This document shows positions 22,227-34,288 of a DNA stretch of 64,000 nt, in pieces (positions within the stretch are counted from its first letter, which is position 1; each line of letters begins with the position of its first letter). This DNA is from Kingdonia uniflora (lineage: Eukaryota > Streptophyta > Magnoliopsida > Ranunculales > Circaeasteraceae): positions 372,001 through 436,000 of the forward strand of contig JACGCM010002112.1 of the NCBI GenBank assembly GCA_014058105.1, given 5' to 3'. Position numbers and translations under genes: made by a program. A model generated the notes under the pieces. That model made no database searches. It was not told where the DNA came from and was given only the letters and a program-made list of their open reading frames with translations.

Positions 22227-22850
22227 TTATAACAGGTCTTCCTTTAAAACTTTTTTGATACCACACGCCATGTCCGGTCCTGTTTGTTTCCAATGCTTAA
22301 TATTATTCTTTAGTCGCTGAAGTTTGAGCATTATGCAGAATAGAGGTGCTGCTTCTAGTTCAGTGTTCCAGCTACTGCAATTTACTTCCCAAAAGTTTGC
22401 ATAAGTGTTCCATGCTTGAAGGTATCTAAAGGGTATGTTGCTAGGTTTTGGGACGGCCTGGCAATCTCCAAAAATAAGGGAATGGTCTAACACTATTCAT
22501 GGGTAGCTCTTGATTCTTCATCCCTAAAATTTGTTAGCCCAAAGTGGGTTATACAAGCATCTGTTCAGACATCTCAGTGTTCAATTAGCCCCTTTCTGTT
22601 TGTCACTCCATATATAGCTTATACCCATTGTGTTGTTCTCTATAAGAGTAGCCCTGTCGATGAAGTTCCAAATGTCTTGCATGGCTCTTGATAGTGGTTA
22701 TCTTTTGCCGTTCCTCTCCTCAGTCCTGAGAACATAATTAAAATCCCCATCGCAAATCCACCGCCCATTTGTTCTGGTAGAAACTAAGGGTAGCTCATTT
22801 TTTAGCGTTATTCCGTAAAGAGAGCAGCAGTGGCGTAGATGAAAGAAAAC
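22227..22850 (-). pseudogene. LINE endonuclease, C-terminal part
   Basis: Near 22790-22720 the frame reads NGRWICDGDFNYVLRTEERN, the GDFN motif of apurinic-type endonucleases. SYIWSDKQKG follows near 22610, then LDHSLIFGD near 22490 (the SDH motif, here LDH) and W...KQTGPDMACGIKKVL. The N-terminal catalytic Asn and Glu region is missing through truncation near 22850. Confidence 0.75.
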
Positions 22851-23100
22851 TTGCAGCTCAAGTATCGAACCGTGATTTGCTGGTTATAAGTGTTCAAGTT
22901 TTCAGGTTCTTAAAGGCCCAAACCCATCATGCTAGAGTATCCAAATCACTACAATAAAAAGGTTAAAAAATGAGGGCAGTAGTCCGCTATTTTTGCTTAA
23001 AAATGAGGGGTTTTGCCATCGCTTTACCCGTCGTCATTTGTTACCCGTATTTTTTTTTGTTACTATTTGCCAACATTTTTTAAGGGCAATACGACTACTC

Positions 23101-23105
23101 ACACC
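23101..23105. repeat. Target site duplication, left copy (ACACC)
   Basis: ACACC immediately precedes the 5' LTR of element C and recurs at 37468-37472 immediately after the 3' LTR. Confidence 0.9.
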
Positions 23106-23684
23106 TGTAGAGACTTATCCCTCGATCCCACTCATAATCGAGCTCACACAGTTCGATTTACCTCCATCCCAGGCTCACGCAATTTTAGTACTTAACACTC
23201 CAGTCAAACATTCCAACCAGCCCCACGAACTACACAAGAACGTGGGTTGAGCTAAACCCGAAAAATGTTATTCAGTCAAAGACATTTGTCACCCATGAAC
23301 TCATCAGTTATTCAGTCAACCGCCACTAACCACATCATTCAAAAGACGTGTTCTAGCATGATGAAGAGCTGTGGAGAAGCCTATAAAAAGGAAAAGTTCC
23401 AGAAGAGACGGGGACGAGAAAATTTACTCAAACTTCTTATTTACGAGATCAAAAGCATTTCTATACTCTAGAAATCACTTGTAATATAGATATCCACTTC
23501 AACCAATAAAGATACTTTCACAAAAATCTTTCATACGAGGTCGTGGTTTTTTTACCTGTTCAGAGGTTTTCCACGCTAAAAGCACATGTCTCCAATTCTT
23601 GCTTTATATTAACATATTGTTATAAGATCATTGGTGGGATAGCTAATTCCTAATCATATCGAGCTGCGGAATTTGGCCATTATA
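23106..23684 (+). repeat. 5' LTR of element C
   Basis: It starts TGTAGAGACT and ends GGCCATTATA (CA mutated to TA), 579 bp. A TATAAAAAG box is at 23382-23390 and an AATAAAG polyadenylation-like signal near 23505. Confidence 0.92.
23382..23390 (+). promoter_or_regulatory. LTR TATA box (element C, 5' LTR)
   Basis: GCCTATAAAAAGG is conserved in the 3' LTR at 37165-37173. It should drive the genomic transcript of the element. Confidence 0.65.
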
Positions 23685-23686
23685 TT

Positions 23687-23704
23687 TGGCACCGTCTGTA
23701 GGAA
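23687..23704 (+). other. Primer-binding site of element C
   Basis: TGGCACCGTCTGTAGG starts two bases after the LTR and parallels the site in element B. Confidence 0.75.
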
Positions 23705-23756
23705 AGATTGCATTTCCATGATACCCTAAGGCAGTCTTTCATTATAATTTTCAACT

Positions 23757-25028
23757 ATGGTTTCTTCCAGACGACAGGCCGCAGGAACTCAGCTTAAAAT
23801 TGTTGTGGATCAGGGACAACTCACCGAGTTATGGGCGAATCTCCACGCATAGGCAGAGAAATGCGTCGTGCTCAAAATTTAATTAACAAAGGATTGTAAG
23901 CTCCGTGAGAAAGAGCTCAATGATGAATGACAAGCTCGCTTCACAATGCTCAAACGGCACGAAGATCAGATGACGATGATGCAAACTGAACTCGAGGCTC
24001 GGCAAAATACCCAGCAGGCTCCTCCAGCCAAGGGTCACGATCAACTTCTAGAAACCTCCCACATTTTGGCAAAGGAAAGGTTGAGACCTCGAGGAGTCGC
24101 CTGTTAAGCAATCTCCAAAAAATGTACCACATGGAACGCAACCCTCCATCCATTTGAGGGGAGAAGTCCAATCAGAAGTCAGTCGTGGTCACCAAATTCC
24201 CATCCATCAGGAGGAAGACCAGCGACCTCTCCGTCAGATTCCAACACGACATCCCTTGAATGAAGGTACGGGAACTCATCATCCCCTGTCAGCACGTCCA
24301 ACAATTCAACCAACACGTCATTACATCACAAAAGAACATATGGATCGACGAATTAAGGAGCTGAATGAGGCACAAGTTCTGGATACTACCGGCGACACCA
24401 CGATGTTACAAAGAAGTTTGATTGACAAAGAACTATTCCATATGGAAATACCAAAAGGTTTCCATACTCCCCGAATTCATAAGTACAAAGGTACAGACAC
24501 AAAGGAGCATATCCAGCAATACCGCGATTCATTGGGGTTGTAATCCAATCTCAACCTCATTCTTTGCGTCTGTTCACCACAAGTTTACAGGAAGAGCCAC
24601 TCCGATGATTCCACTCTCTTCCTGAGGAATCTATCTACACATTTGATCAGCTGCAGAAGCAGTTCATCAAAACATATGCCCACAACAGAGACAAAGAAGA
24701 GAACTTGTATTCCCTTATCGGTCTTAAGCAGTCACATGAAGAAAAGCTTGAAGATATTTCAAAGAAATTCCTAGAGCTCGCAAGAAACGTAGATAACCTC
24801 AACTAAAATACAACTGTGAACGCCTTCACCAATTCTCTTCGGCTCGATTGCAAAGCTAAGGAATACCTCATCCTTAAGAAACCTATGATGTTAGAGGAGA
24901 TGATCACCAAGGTGAACGGTTACGTCTACTTGGAAAGCAAGAAGTCTGAGAGACCAAAGACTACTAAGTCTGTCTTCTCCAACAAATCCCCACCAGCAGA
25001 GCGGATCAGTGTGCCCAAGAAGGAATAG
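23757..25028 (+). pseudogene. gag of element C
   Basis: It begins MVSSRRQAAGTQL at 23757 with a stop about 35 codons in. A coiled-coil-like N-terminus (MLKRHEDQMTMMQTELEAR) is followed by a basic, Pro/Gln-rich linker (24154-24350). The capsid core has MEIPKGFHTPRIHKYKGTD, then, across a frameshift near 24540, LRWFHSLPEESIYTFDQLQ and LYSLIGLKQSHEEKLEDI, the hallmark of plant Retrotrans_gag. It ends with a Lys-rich tail (SKKSERPKTTKS) at 25028. No intact CCHC knuckle is seen. Confidence 0.8.
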
Positions 25029-25766
25029 GGAGATCAAAAACGCACCAAGGGAAACACTGAGTACCCTCGGAGAAGCGGTCCGCAAAACAAACCCGTCCTT
25101 CCAAAGCTGAACATCCGAGTCTCCACACTTTTTCCACTACTGTTAAAAGATCTGCTCTACCGCGCCTCTCGACCACTATAGCCCATCGAGAATCGACCAT
25201 TTTTCCTACACCATAAGGTAAATCATTATTTTACTGATAATTGCTATGCTATACAGTGGATGCTTGAGCTCTTTTTTAAGGAAGGATGGATGCTCGAATA
25301 CATTATTGATCTGAAGTCATATCAAGATGGCAACTACAAGAAACAACTCGAAGTTGTTTAGGTCAACGACAGAGCTGAGGAGAAGCATCTCTACTATATG
25401 CATCTCAGCCACATGATCAAAATCTACCAGATCACCAATTCCAACCGATCAAAGCGCTGGAGGCTCTCGAAATGCTGTGATCTCACACCTCAAGACAAAA
25501 AAGCCAAACTTCTTCCCGAGTCGAGCAATCGCCAACTCGGAATCTCTTTCGAGGATTACGATACTAGCCATGTCAAATTTCCACATCATGATGCATTAGT
25601 CATAATGCTCAAGATGATATAGTTTGTCATGCACACTATGATCATAGATACTGGAAGTGAGATTAAAATTCTCTTTCAGAGTACAATCGACCAGATGGGT
25701 TTGACCGACCAAGTCATTCAGAGCGACATAGATATTAGTAGGTACAACAGCTCCAGGAAGGAATGA
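25029..25766 (+). pseudogene. gag tail and aspartic protease of element C
   Basis: Region 25200-25400 matches the gag tails of A and B (HHKVNHYFTDNCYA-type knuckle remnant; YQDGNYKKQLEVV). The protease follows: CCDLTPQDKKAKLLPESS, HVKFPHHDALVIMLKM, and the active site near 25647 as IIDTGSEIKILF, with the DTGS core intact. It ends at a stop near 25766. Protease would cleave the gag-pol polyprotein. Confidence 0.75.
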
Positions 25767-26279
25767 GTGGGAAAGGTTATCTTACCAATTACCGCAGGAT
25801 CAGCCACTATCGATGTCGTTTACTACATCATCAATGCCAACTCTCGCTATCTTGGGATTATGGGCCACTGCTGGATACACAATATGGAAGTAATCACATA
25901 CACCTACTATCAAGCGCTTCAGTTCAAGCACGACAACGGTATTTAAGAGATCAGAGCTAGTCATAAACTTTCTCGAGCTTGTGAAAATACTGTCTCTACC
26001 ATCCTAGATACTTCAGGCAGATTGGCCGCATAGCAATTATAGAAAGTTGATTACCTCAACGACCAATCACTTACAGAGGAGCCTACGAAATATGTCAACA
26101 TTTATGGACCTAACAGAGGCACATTCATTAGGACCAAGCTGGTTCAGCGCGAGAAAGACGCTCTCATCCAGTTCCTACAACACAATCGAGACATTTTTGC
26201 ATGGTCTTTTAAAGAAATACCCCGAGTCGATCCAGCTATGGCTTGCCACAATTTAGCCATCACTGTCAGCGCTCCAGCG

Positions 26280-27705
26280 GTCAAACAGAAATAGCAACGA
26301 CTTTTACCTCGTCTTCGAGATGAAGTTAATACCGACATCAAAAAATTGATTAAAGTGGGATTCATTCGAGAAGCCAAGTATCCGGACTGGATATCCAACA
26401 TTGTCGTTGTCCCAAAGAAGAATGTAAAAGTCTGGGTTTGTGTGGATTTCACAGATCTGAACAAACATACTCCAAAGGATAGTTTTCCTCTTCCCAACAT
26501 TCATCAGATCCTCGATTCCACTGTAGGCCATGGTCTCCCATCTATGATGGACGCTGCTTCAGGATATAATCAAATCCCACTTCTGGAAGAAGATGAAGAG
26601 AAGATAACGTTTATCACCGAGAGTGGCCTTTACTATTACAAGGTCAGGGGACACATATCAGCGATTGATGACTGCTATGTTTAAAGTATACCTGGAAAAA
26701 ATTGTTGAAGTCTACATTGATGATCACTTGAGCAAGAGCATACAGTTGGATAACCACATCCCAGATCTGAACATAATATTCAACATCCTTCGATCTTGCA
26801 AAATGCATCTCAACCCAGATAAATGTCAATTCGGGGTACATTTTGGCCGCTTCCTAGGCCACCTCACCAGCAAGAAAGGGATTAAGGCCGATCCAGATCA
26901 AATTCGTGCTCTCCTTGACATGCTTTCTCTAAAGACAACAAAAGACGTATAAAAACTCGCCGGCAAGATTGCAGCGATCAACCGTTTCGTCCCAAAATCT
27001 TCAGACCGCTGCCATTGGCTATTCTTATTATTTTGCGAATGTACCAAACGAGGAAAGGTTCATCCAATTGCGGAAGTCACATGGACACCAGAATGCGAAG
27101 CAGCTTTTCAGGATCTTAAAGTCTATTTGGGGAGGTCTCCCATAATGAGCACCCCAGTAGGTAATAAGGAACTGATAATCTACCTAGCAGTCACAGATAC
27201 TTCTCTCAGCTTGGTTCTTATTCGCTTGGAAGGGAAAATTGAGAAGCCAGTCTTCTTCATCAGCAAAGCACTCATACCAGCAGAAATAAGGTACTCTAAA
27301 ATTGACATACTTCTTCTCACCTTTGTTTGCAGTTCGCAGAAACTCAAGCACTACTTCTAATTACATTCCGCGAAAGTGATGATGAATTACCCACTTTGAG
27401 AAGTTCTGTCCAAAAAAGAGAAGTCACGAAGAGTGCAACAATGGTCAGTTAGTTTAGGCAAACATGATATCAAGTTTGAACAGTGTCATTCCAAAAAAGG
27501 TCAAGCCGTTGCCAATTTTCTCGTGGATTTTCCAGTGGGGGATCCCGAGTGGGAGGAGCACGACCCAGACCTTATCGAAAACACGCCAGAGAATCCAATC
27601 CCCTGCCATTCGACGAACGAGCTGACTGGATCACTACGTCAGGGTGAAGGCTTCTTACAGATGGATAAGCAAAGCCCGCAGGGTCAGGAATCGGGATCAT
27701 TTTGA
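26280..27705 (+). pseudogene. Reverse transcriptase and RNase H of element C
   Basis: Reverse transcriptase begins KVGFIREAKYPDWISNIVVV (26346) and contains KVWVCVDFTDLNKHTPKD and MDAASGYNQIPL. After a frameshift near 26640 come FKVYLEKIVEVYIDDHLSKS (YxDD intact) and LNPDKCQFGVHFGRFLGH. The connection reads KLAGKIAAINRFVPKSSDR. RNase H follows with WTPECEAAFQDLK, TDTSLSLVLIRLEGK (27190-27260), FISKALIPAEIRYSKIDILL and LKHYF, then a C-terminal region GKHDIKFEQCHSKKGQAVAN. Stops occur at several points in an otherwise single frame from 26623 to 27705. Confidence 0.88.
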
Positions 27706-28080
27706 TTACCCCTTCCAATGACAAAATTGAGAAATCAATCCGCTTGGAATTTGAGGCCTCAAATAATGTTACCGAGTATGAAGCTCTCATTCACAGAATC
27801 GACCTCGCTCTTGAGCTCGATGTCTCCGAACTCTCAGTTTATACAGATTCATTACTCATCGTTCATCATTATTCAGAGCAGTACAAAAAGAATGGGAAAC
27901 TGATCGAATATGCAACCCTCATTATAGGTAGGATGAGTAAGTTTGTGAAAGCAACTCTTGAATATCATCCTCGAGGGGAGAACAGACACGCCGATTCCTT
28001 GGCATATCTGGTCAGGGTCCTGGGTACAGAAGCTCGATATCTCCAGAACAAAATAATTTTAACTCCCAGCATTGATCGCA
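27700..28080 (+). pseudogene. Second RNase H (Tat-type aRNH) of element C
   Basis: After a frameshift, the frame starting near 27702 has LEFEASNNVTEYEALIHRID (catalytic Glu region), VYTDSLLIVHHYSEQYKK (catalytic Asp in TDS) and LEYHPRGENRHADSLAYL (final His/Asp). A second RNase H of this type between the first one and integrase is known for Tat-lineage elements. The first catalytic Asp strand upstream (usually DGA.N) is poorly preserved. Confidence 0.85.
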
Positions 28081-28139
28081 TATCTGTATGCACAATCAAC
28101 ACTGGGGACGATAAAGGGGGAAACGATGATTGGCGAAAG

Positions 28140-29368
28140 CCTTTCTTAGATTACCTCGGTGCCGACAACAAGTTCAATGGACCACTTCTAACAAATCCAA
28201 AAGAATGTAGACATCTGATCAACAACTCGAAGCGTTACATTACTCAAAATGGTATACTTTACCGCCAATCTATTACAGGGCCCTACCTCAAATGCCTCTC
28301 GAAGTCGAAAGCAGAAGAACTGCTCCGCAAATTACACGAAGGAACTTGTGGCTCCCACGACGCAGGCAGATCATTAGTGAACCGAGCAATAACTAAAGGA
28401 GTATTCTGGCTCGGCATGCGCAAACAAGCAGAAGAGTATTCCTGCAAATGCAACACCTGCCAGAGGCATGGAAATATGATATGCGCACCTGCGCTCGAGC
28501 TCTATGCAAGAAAGGTCTTCTAGGGCACTAGACCTCATCGACGAATTCCCTAACTCTCCAGGTAATCGCCACTACCTACTTATAGCTACCGATTTCTTTA
28601 CAAAATGGGTAGAAGCAATTCCACTATGTCAAACCAGAGAAGAGCAGATCATCTCTTTTATCTGGAACCACATAATCACTCAATTCGGGTACCCCCACCT
28701 AATTCGTATCAATAACGGGCCCCAATTCATGGGAGATAAGGTCATAACCTTCCTAAATCACCACAATATCATCCATTCACCATCAAATCAATATTATCCT
28801 CAAGGAAATGGCGAAGCCAAAATTACCAACAAAGTCATCGTAAATGGACTCAAAAAATGGCTTCACTCACAGAAAAAAAGGAAATTGGGTTCGCGAACTA
28901 CCTCATGTCCTGTGGGCATATCGAACTACTCCCCAACAGTCCACCGGGTGTACCCCATTCCTCCTTGCTTATGGCATTGAGTCAGTCATTTCTTCTGAAT
29001 ATCATCATCCAGTCTGTGATCACAAGCTAACTGACAAGGAAAATAAGTTCAAATTGGCTTGCAACCTCAATATGATAGATGAGATAAGGGAACGCGCCAT
29101 CGCTAACCTATGTCGATATCATTATATGTTTGCCCGGTCGTACAATAACCGAGTCAGGAGTCGTACTTTCCAAATCATAAATCTCATCCTCCAAGAAATT
29201 CCTCAACATCGCAAAGAGCCTCACGCTAGAAAATTTGCCGACAATTAGGAGGGTCCATTCATTATCACAGGTCTCTCAGGCCTGGGATCATACTATCTCA
29301 TGACAGATGAGGGAATCCCAATTTCAAATCCTTAGAATACTAGAAGACAAAAATGGTACTATCGTTAG
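28140..29368 (+). pseudogene. Integrase of element C
   Basis: The zinc-binding domain is intact: LRKLHEGTCGSHDAGRSL ... CKCNTCQRHG (28320-28470). The catalytic core follows in two further frames: HYLLIATDFFTKWVEAIP (first Asp kept), IRINNGPQF (second Asp changed to Asn) and QGNGEAKITNK (catalytic Glu replaced by Lys), then RELPHVLWAYRTTPQQSTG. The C-terminal domain reads FIITGLSGLGSYYLMTDEG and ends WYYR and a stop at 29366-29368. Frameshifts lie near 28510 and 28870. Insertion activity would be lost. Confidence 0.88.
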
Positions 29369-29531
29369 GTGTCTTACTAGTCCTCAGATTCACAATGTCC
29401 TTTTCTTCACAAAACAGTCGTCCACAATCTACAGATTCAAGCATAGATGATACTAGCTTACAATCAATATTTTTTAAGTTCGGTCAAGGATATCACTTGA
29501 TTGGCTTCTATTACTACATATCAACGAAGGT

Positions 29532-30430
29532 GGCAAGTGTAAAAACTTGTTCCACATCAAAGACTTAGCCAAACAAGAGATAAGACCAAAGTAATACTAG
29601 TCTTCATCTTTTATCACTTGTTTGGTTCACTTTAGTAGACTGGATTGAGGACAACACTTGGTTCAGCTGAATCTTTACATCTCTACGACTGTGGAAAGTG
29701 TAAAAACTTGGTTCCACATCAAAGACTCAGCCAAACAAGAGATAAGACAAAGGTAATACTAGTCTTCATCTTTTACAACTTGTTTGGTTAACTTCAGTAG
29801 GCTGGATCGAGGATAACACTTGGTTCAGCTAATTTTTTACATCTCTGCGACTGTGGCAAGTGTAAAAACTTGGTTCCACATCAAAGACTCATCCAAGCAA
29901 GAAATAAGGCAAAGGTAATACTAGTCTTAATCTTTTACAGCTTGTTTGGTTCACTTCAGTAGGCTGGATCGAGGATAACACTTGGTTCAGCTGAATCTTT
30001 ATATCTCTGCGACTGTGGCAAGTGTAAAAACTTGGTTCTGCATCAAAGACTCAGCCAAACAAGAGATAAGACAAATGTAATACTAGTCTTCATCTTTGCA
30101 ACTTGTTTGACTCACTTCAGTAGGCTGGATCGAGGATAATACTTGGCTCAGCTGAATCTTTACATCTCTGCGACTGTGGCAAGTGTAAAAATTTGGTTCA
30201 CATCAAAGACTCAGCCAGGCATAAGATAAGGCAAAGGTCATACTTGTTTTCATCTCTTCAATATGCCTGTGACATTTCTATAGTTTAAATCAAGTTTTAA
30301 CTTAACCCGCTTCTGCGATTAAAGCAAATGTGAAAAATTTGTTTTATATCAAAGACCCCGCCAGACACAAGATAAGGCAATGGTCATACTACCTTTTATC
30401 TATTACAATATGTCTGCGATAATTTAATTT
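29532..30430 (+). repeat. 161-162-bp tandem array in the 3' UTR of element C
   Basis: Units start at GGCAAGTGTAAAAACTTG near 29532, 29693, 29855, 30017 and 30178, and a diverged unit near 30322. The spacing is 161, 162, 162, 161 and about 144 bp. Each unit carries AAGACTCAGCCAAACAAGAG, TTGTTTGG..CACTTCAGTAGG and CTCTGCGACTGTG. The array lies between integrase and the antisense gene. Confidence 0.92.
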
Positions 30431-32133
30431 ATTTTCAGGTCAAAATCATACTACAAAAGATTTTTTGATGTTGATAGAGTGTCAGCAATGTTTTCCCCCA
30501 CATCATTAAGAGGTCTTTCTTTCAGTTACCGGGCCACAGCAGCTCTACCTTGATCTATTAATTCAGCAGTTCGAGGGCCCAGTTGGGTTTCCATGGTACC
30601 CAGACAGTCCTCTCGATCTACCTTAGCTCTACAGGTGCATACCTTATCCGACAAAGTTTTGAGCAAGGTATCTCGTTTTGACTCAAATCTTTTAACTTCC
30701 TCTACAAAATATGCAACGATCACCCTTAACAGGTCATTTCGAGACACACCAGGTACTATTGTTGTTGCAAATCTCACCTTTAACCTCTTGAGGCGTACCT
30801 TTAACCTAGTACAATTATTCATCCATTTAATTATTTCCGCATTAACCCTATCATGATAAATGGCATCTCCTTCCAATTTGGCAATATACTACGCCAACTC
30901 AACCAGGTTTATGGCTTCAAAATCTACTACCCGAGCACGAAGTCTCATAATTTATGCGTTCAACTCTTTCCTAGCCGGCAGATCTTTCAATAATTCCTCC
31001 TTCGTCTTCACCAGCAAGTCCTTTGCTTTGATCTCCCCCTCCAAAAATTTCTCCCTGATAAGAGCAGCATCCAGCTTATACTGGCATTCCCACAAATTTG
31101 CATTTCCCTTCTGAACGTGCCCCTAAATTTGAGATACGTCACTTTCTAGCTCACTAATCTGACTTGAGAGACTAACTACATCCCCTCGAACTAAAGAAGA
31201 CTTAACCTCAGCTCTACTTCTCCCAGAACGCTCTCTAGCCTCGGCTTTCTTGGTACGAGCAATGGTTTGATCCTTTTCAGCTTTAAGTCGAGCAACTCTC
31301 TCGTTTAAGTCATCGCACCTGTGCTGCATTTCTCGGATTTCCATATCCTTGGCGGGGAGGGTTGTTTGCAAATGTTCAGCTGCGGCATCTGAAGCCAATA
31401 GATTTTCTCGAGCTACCCTCAGCTTATCATCCTTTTCGATGAATTTTTGTCTCATTCGCTCCAGATCGATCCTACACCTATGGAGATTAGATCAACATTG
31501 TTTCTCAGATAGTTCCAATGCCTGAATACAGTATTGAGCCATGTGGGCCTGCTTACCCTTCACAGCCAATGCGTTGGCCTGACGTTGGAGTTTCTCGGTA
31601 CATTCTATGGCCTCAGATAAATTTTCTAATCCGTTCTTAATCTCAGAATCTTTCTCTTCGACCTGAAGAGTTAGGTTAAAAACTGCCTGATTCAACTTCT
31701 CCAGTCTGAAATGCGTTTTTATGTATTGATCCTCTCTGCTCTCGTTCGCCTCCTTCATCCTGTCAAACTGCTCCGCAAATTCCAGATTGCACAAGAGTAC
31801 GTTATCCTTACATGTACGAGATGAATCCAATTCAGCCTAGGAAATATAACAAGTTTTAGTACAATTCGATTCTTAAAATCTAACATATACAGACAACTTT
31901 CTACGAGACTACGTGGTTTCTAAACATCTGCTTCCAAGTACTTTTAGATTAAAACCTTGGAGTCCATTCTCAGATGAACACTTCATGAATCTTCTTTCGG
32001 CGTACAAGGTACACACTTCGATATATTATTCTATATTAATAGCGTTGGATTTTTGTTATGCATTTCTATCCTATTTACTTGATAACTTAACATTGATGTA
32101 ACATGAAAGTCAAAAAACCTATTCCAATCTAAC

Positions 32134-32235
32134 CTGCAACTCCGCTAGCGCAGACGGTAGAGCTTTGGAGGTCTCACTTTCCCTGGCAAGTCCAGATTCT
32201 AGGTCATTTATCCTGAGACTCATTTCTCTAATTAC
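32134..32235 (-). other. Internal 102-bp exon of the antisense gene
   Basis: On the minus strand TTTGTAG precedes the exon and GTTAGA follows it. The exon is 34 codons with no stop (VIREMSLRINDLE ... ALAELQ), in phase 0 at both ends. It joins the upstream exon ending EGGSEK at 32334 (donor GTAGGG) and the downstream exon starting AELDSSRTCKD at 31836 (acceptor CCTAG). Confidence 0.75.
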
Positions 32236-34231
32236 CTACAAAAGATTTATAAACATAGTCAACAAACAGAAGTTTCTTCCCCACGTAGAATTCAAACTTA
32301 CAAATACTTGTATAGAACACATGTCTACCCTACCTTCTCACTCCCACCTTCTGGGAGCTCGACATCGTCCCCTTGGTTGTCAACCACTGTCTGGCGGGAG
32401 ACACCATCCAGACCATCCACAATTCCTACCACTTCCGCCTCCTCATCTTCCACCTTAACATAGGTGCCAGCCTTAATGGCATCTACCTTATCCTGGGAAT
32501 AACCCTTCAGGATCAAATGAAGACCTAGTCTGTCACGCTCCTCAACCATCTCGTCCAAATTGGACTTTGCCTCGACCTCTAACTGGACGATCGCCACGAC
32601 GTGAGTAGCTTCAGCTGCCTGACTTCTTTCATGGCTTCAGTCTTGGCTCGAGCTAGGTGTTTCTCCAGCTCGCTCTTCGCCTTCTTCAATTCATATTTTT
32701 CTTCTTCAATAATGAGCCAAATCCCCTTAACAAGACGAGCAATCTGCTAAAATTATAACGATCTCAGTTATTAGCTCGAAGTGTATTAAACATTTTATTC
32801 TGATAGCATGACACATACCATCTTGCTCGTGTCTTCCTCCTTATGAAGAGCCGCCAACCTGACCCTTTCCTCGACCTCCCTAAGGTCATCCACCGCAGCA
32901 GGTCGTACCTCAGCAACCTTCTCCCCAGAGGATTCAACTTTCCTCCTTTTCTTTTTGGCGACCTTAATACTTTCTTTGATGTCTGGGGCCGGCAAAGTCT
33001 TTGGCATCCGCTTCATCGGAAAGAGTTGAGCTACTTTGCTCAGCTTAACGGGTTTCGGCGGAGCCGAACTGCTAGTTCCAGGAGACTTGGAAGGATTCGT
33101 TCGAGTATCCTCAACACTTGTTTGCCTTTTTCCATCATCGACCCCTGCCATCAACCTAGTAGAGTGATCCTTTCGAACCTTGTTTGACCTACTGTCAACT
33201 CTCATCTTTCAATTCAGGACGAGTTCCCCCAAGACGAGTTTGACTTCAGTCTCCTCCTCCGCAACTTCGTCCAACAGGGATTCTTTCCTTTCCACTATGG
33301 ACTTCATACCTGTAATAACACATTTAACTATCAACTACAGTTGTCAACGAAACATAACAATAATTCTATTTATGGATGTTTATACTTACTTTGCTTTATA
33401 GATCTAAATCAAAGATCCAAAAGTTCTTCATCATCTCTTTGAAGGAAATTAGCCTTCACCCATATGATGTTGTCATTCTAGGTTCGACCTGCTAAATTCA
33501 GATCAAAAAAATGATGTCGAGTTACACATGCACAGAAATACGACCCCCCACTGGCTATAAAATTCTTCACCTCATAAAACTGTAAAACATCCTCAGGGGT
33601 TATCCTCCTCACTTTTTCCTCCCTTTCCCACTTTTCAACAGATGGTCACACACAATTATTACCTCCCACATGTTCTCGTTAATTTGAGCAGGACATGCCC
33701 CAATTGCATTCATAATCCCTTTCGTCAAATTGGTGAGGGGAAGGCTCAACCCATACTTTAATTGAGATAAGTAACACAGAAAACCTTCCCCGAGGCCACT
33801 CCAAACATCCCCATTGAAATACTCTAACGAGATCGATTCATCTATACACCTATCTCATTTTTCTACTTCCAAATCTGCCAACATATAAAAATACTCTTCC
33901 CCCTCCGCTACCGTACAACCCTTAAACTGCCTACCGGCAAACTCTACACATTTAACCCACTTCCCTTCTACAGCCGCCTTGGCTTTACAAAATTCTCTAA
34001 AGGCACCAAAACCTGTAGGATACGACACCAATTGACCAGGAAAACCCGGGAATTATTCCAATCCTCCTTCCCCTTCGTTATCAGACTCATTCATTTAACC
34101 AGAGGTCGAAGCCTCATTAATAGACAAACTACCCATCTTAAAAACAAATTCTATAGGCACGTTTTCGACCTACAAAGATGCCTCTCATGCTCGACCTACA
34201 TACAGGTTAAGGTATTTATCATTTTTCCATC

Positions 34232-34232
34232 A

Positions 34233-34284
<52 letters not shown>
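34232..34284. repeat. (TA)n microsatellite
   Basis: About 25 uninterrupted TA units, inside what would be an intron or spacer of the antisense gene of element C. Confidence 0.97.

Positions 34285-34288
<4 letters not shown>

Larger units (their letters stand above)
19085..22850 (-). mobile_element. LINE (plant L1 type), 5'-truncated
   Basis: Minus-strand non-LTR retrotransposon remnant. It holds, in order, part of the endonuclease, reverse transcriptase, a zf-RVT zinc domain and a C-terminal RNase H, which is the ORF2 layout of plant L1 elements. ORF1 and the start of the endonuclease are missing, as expected from 5' truncation during target-primed integration. ORF2 ends near 19085; the 3' UTR may extend to a T-rich run near 18590. 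Stops and frameshifts throughout show it is inactive. Confidence 0.85.

Noticed and set aside
22875..22945. B-box-like GGTTCGATAC on the minus strand beside the LINE 5' edge
   Set aside because: No A box at the right distance, no T terminator and no foldable cloverleaf could be seen.
29532..30430. Regularly spaced repeats that might be mistaken for a CRISPR array
   Set aside because: The whole 161-bp unit repeats, not a short repeat with unique spacers, and the context is a plant retrotransposon.
30593..31114. Plus-strand frames of 84-87 codons over element C's 3' region
   Set aside because: They are shadows of the minus-strand coiled-coil exon, which is conserved with element B.
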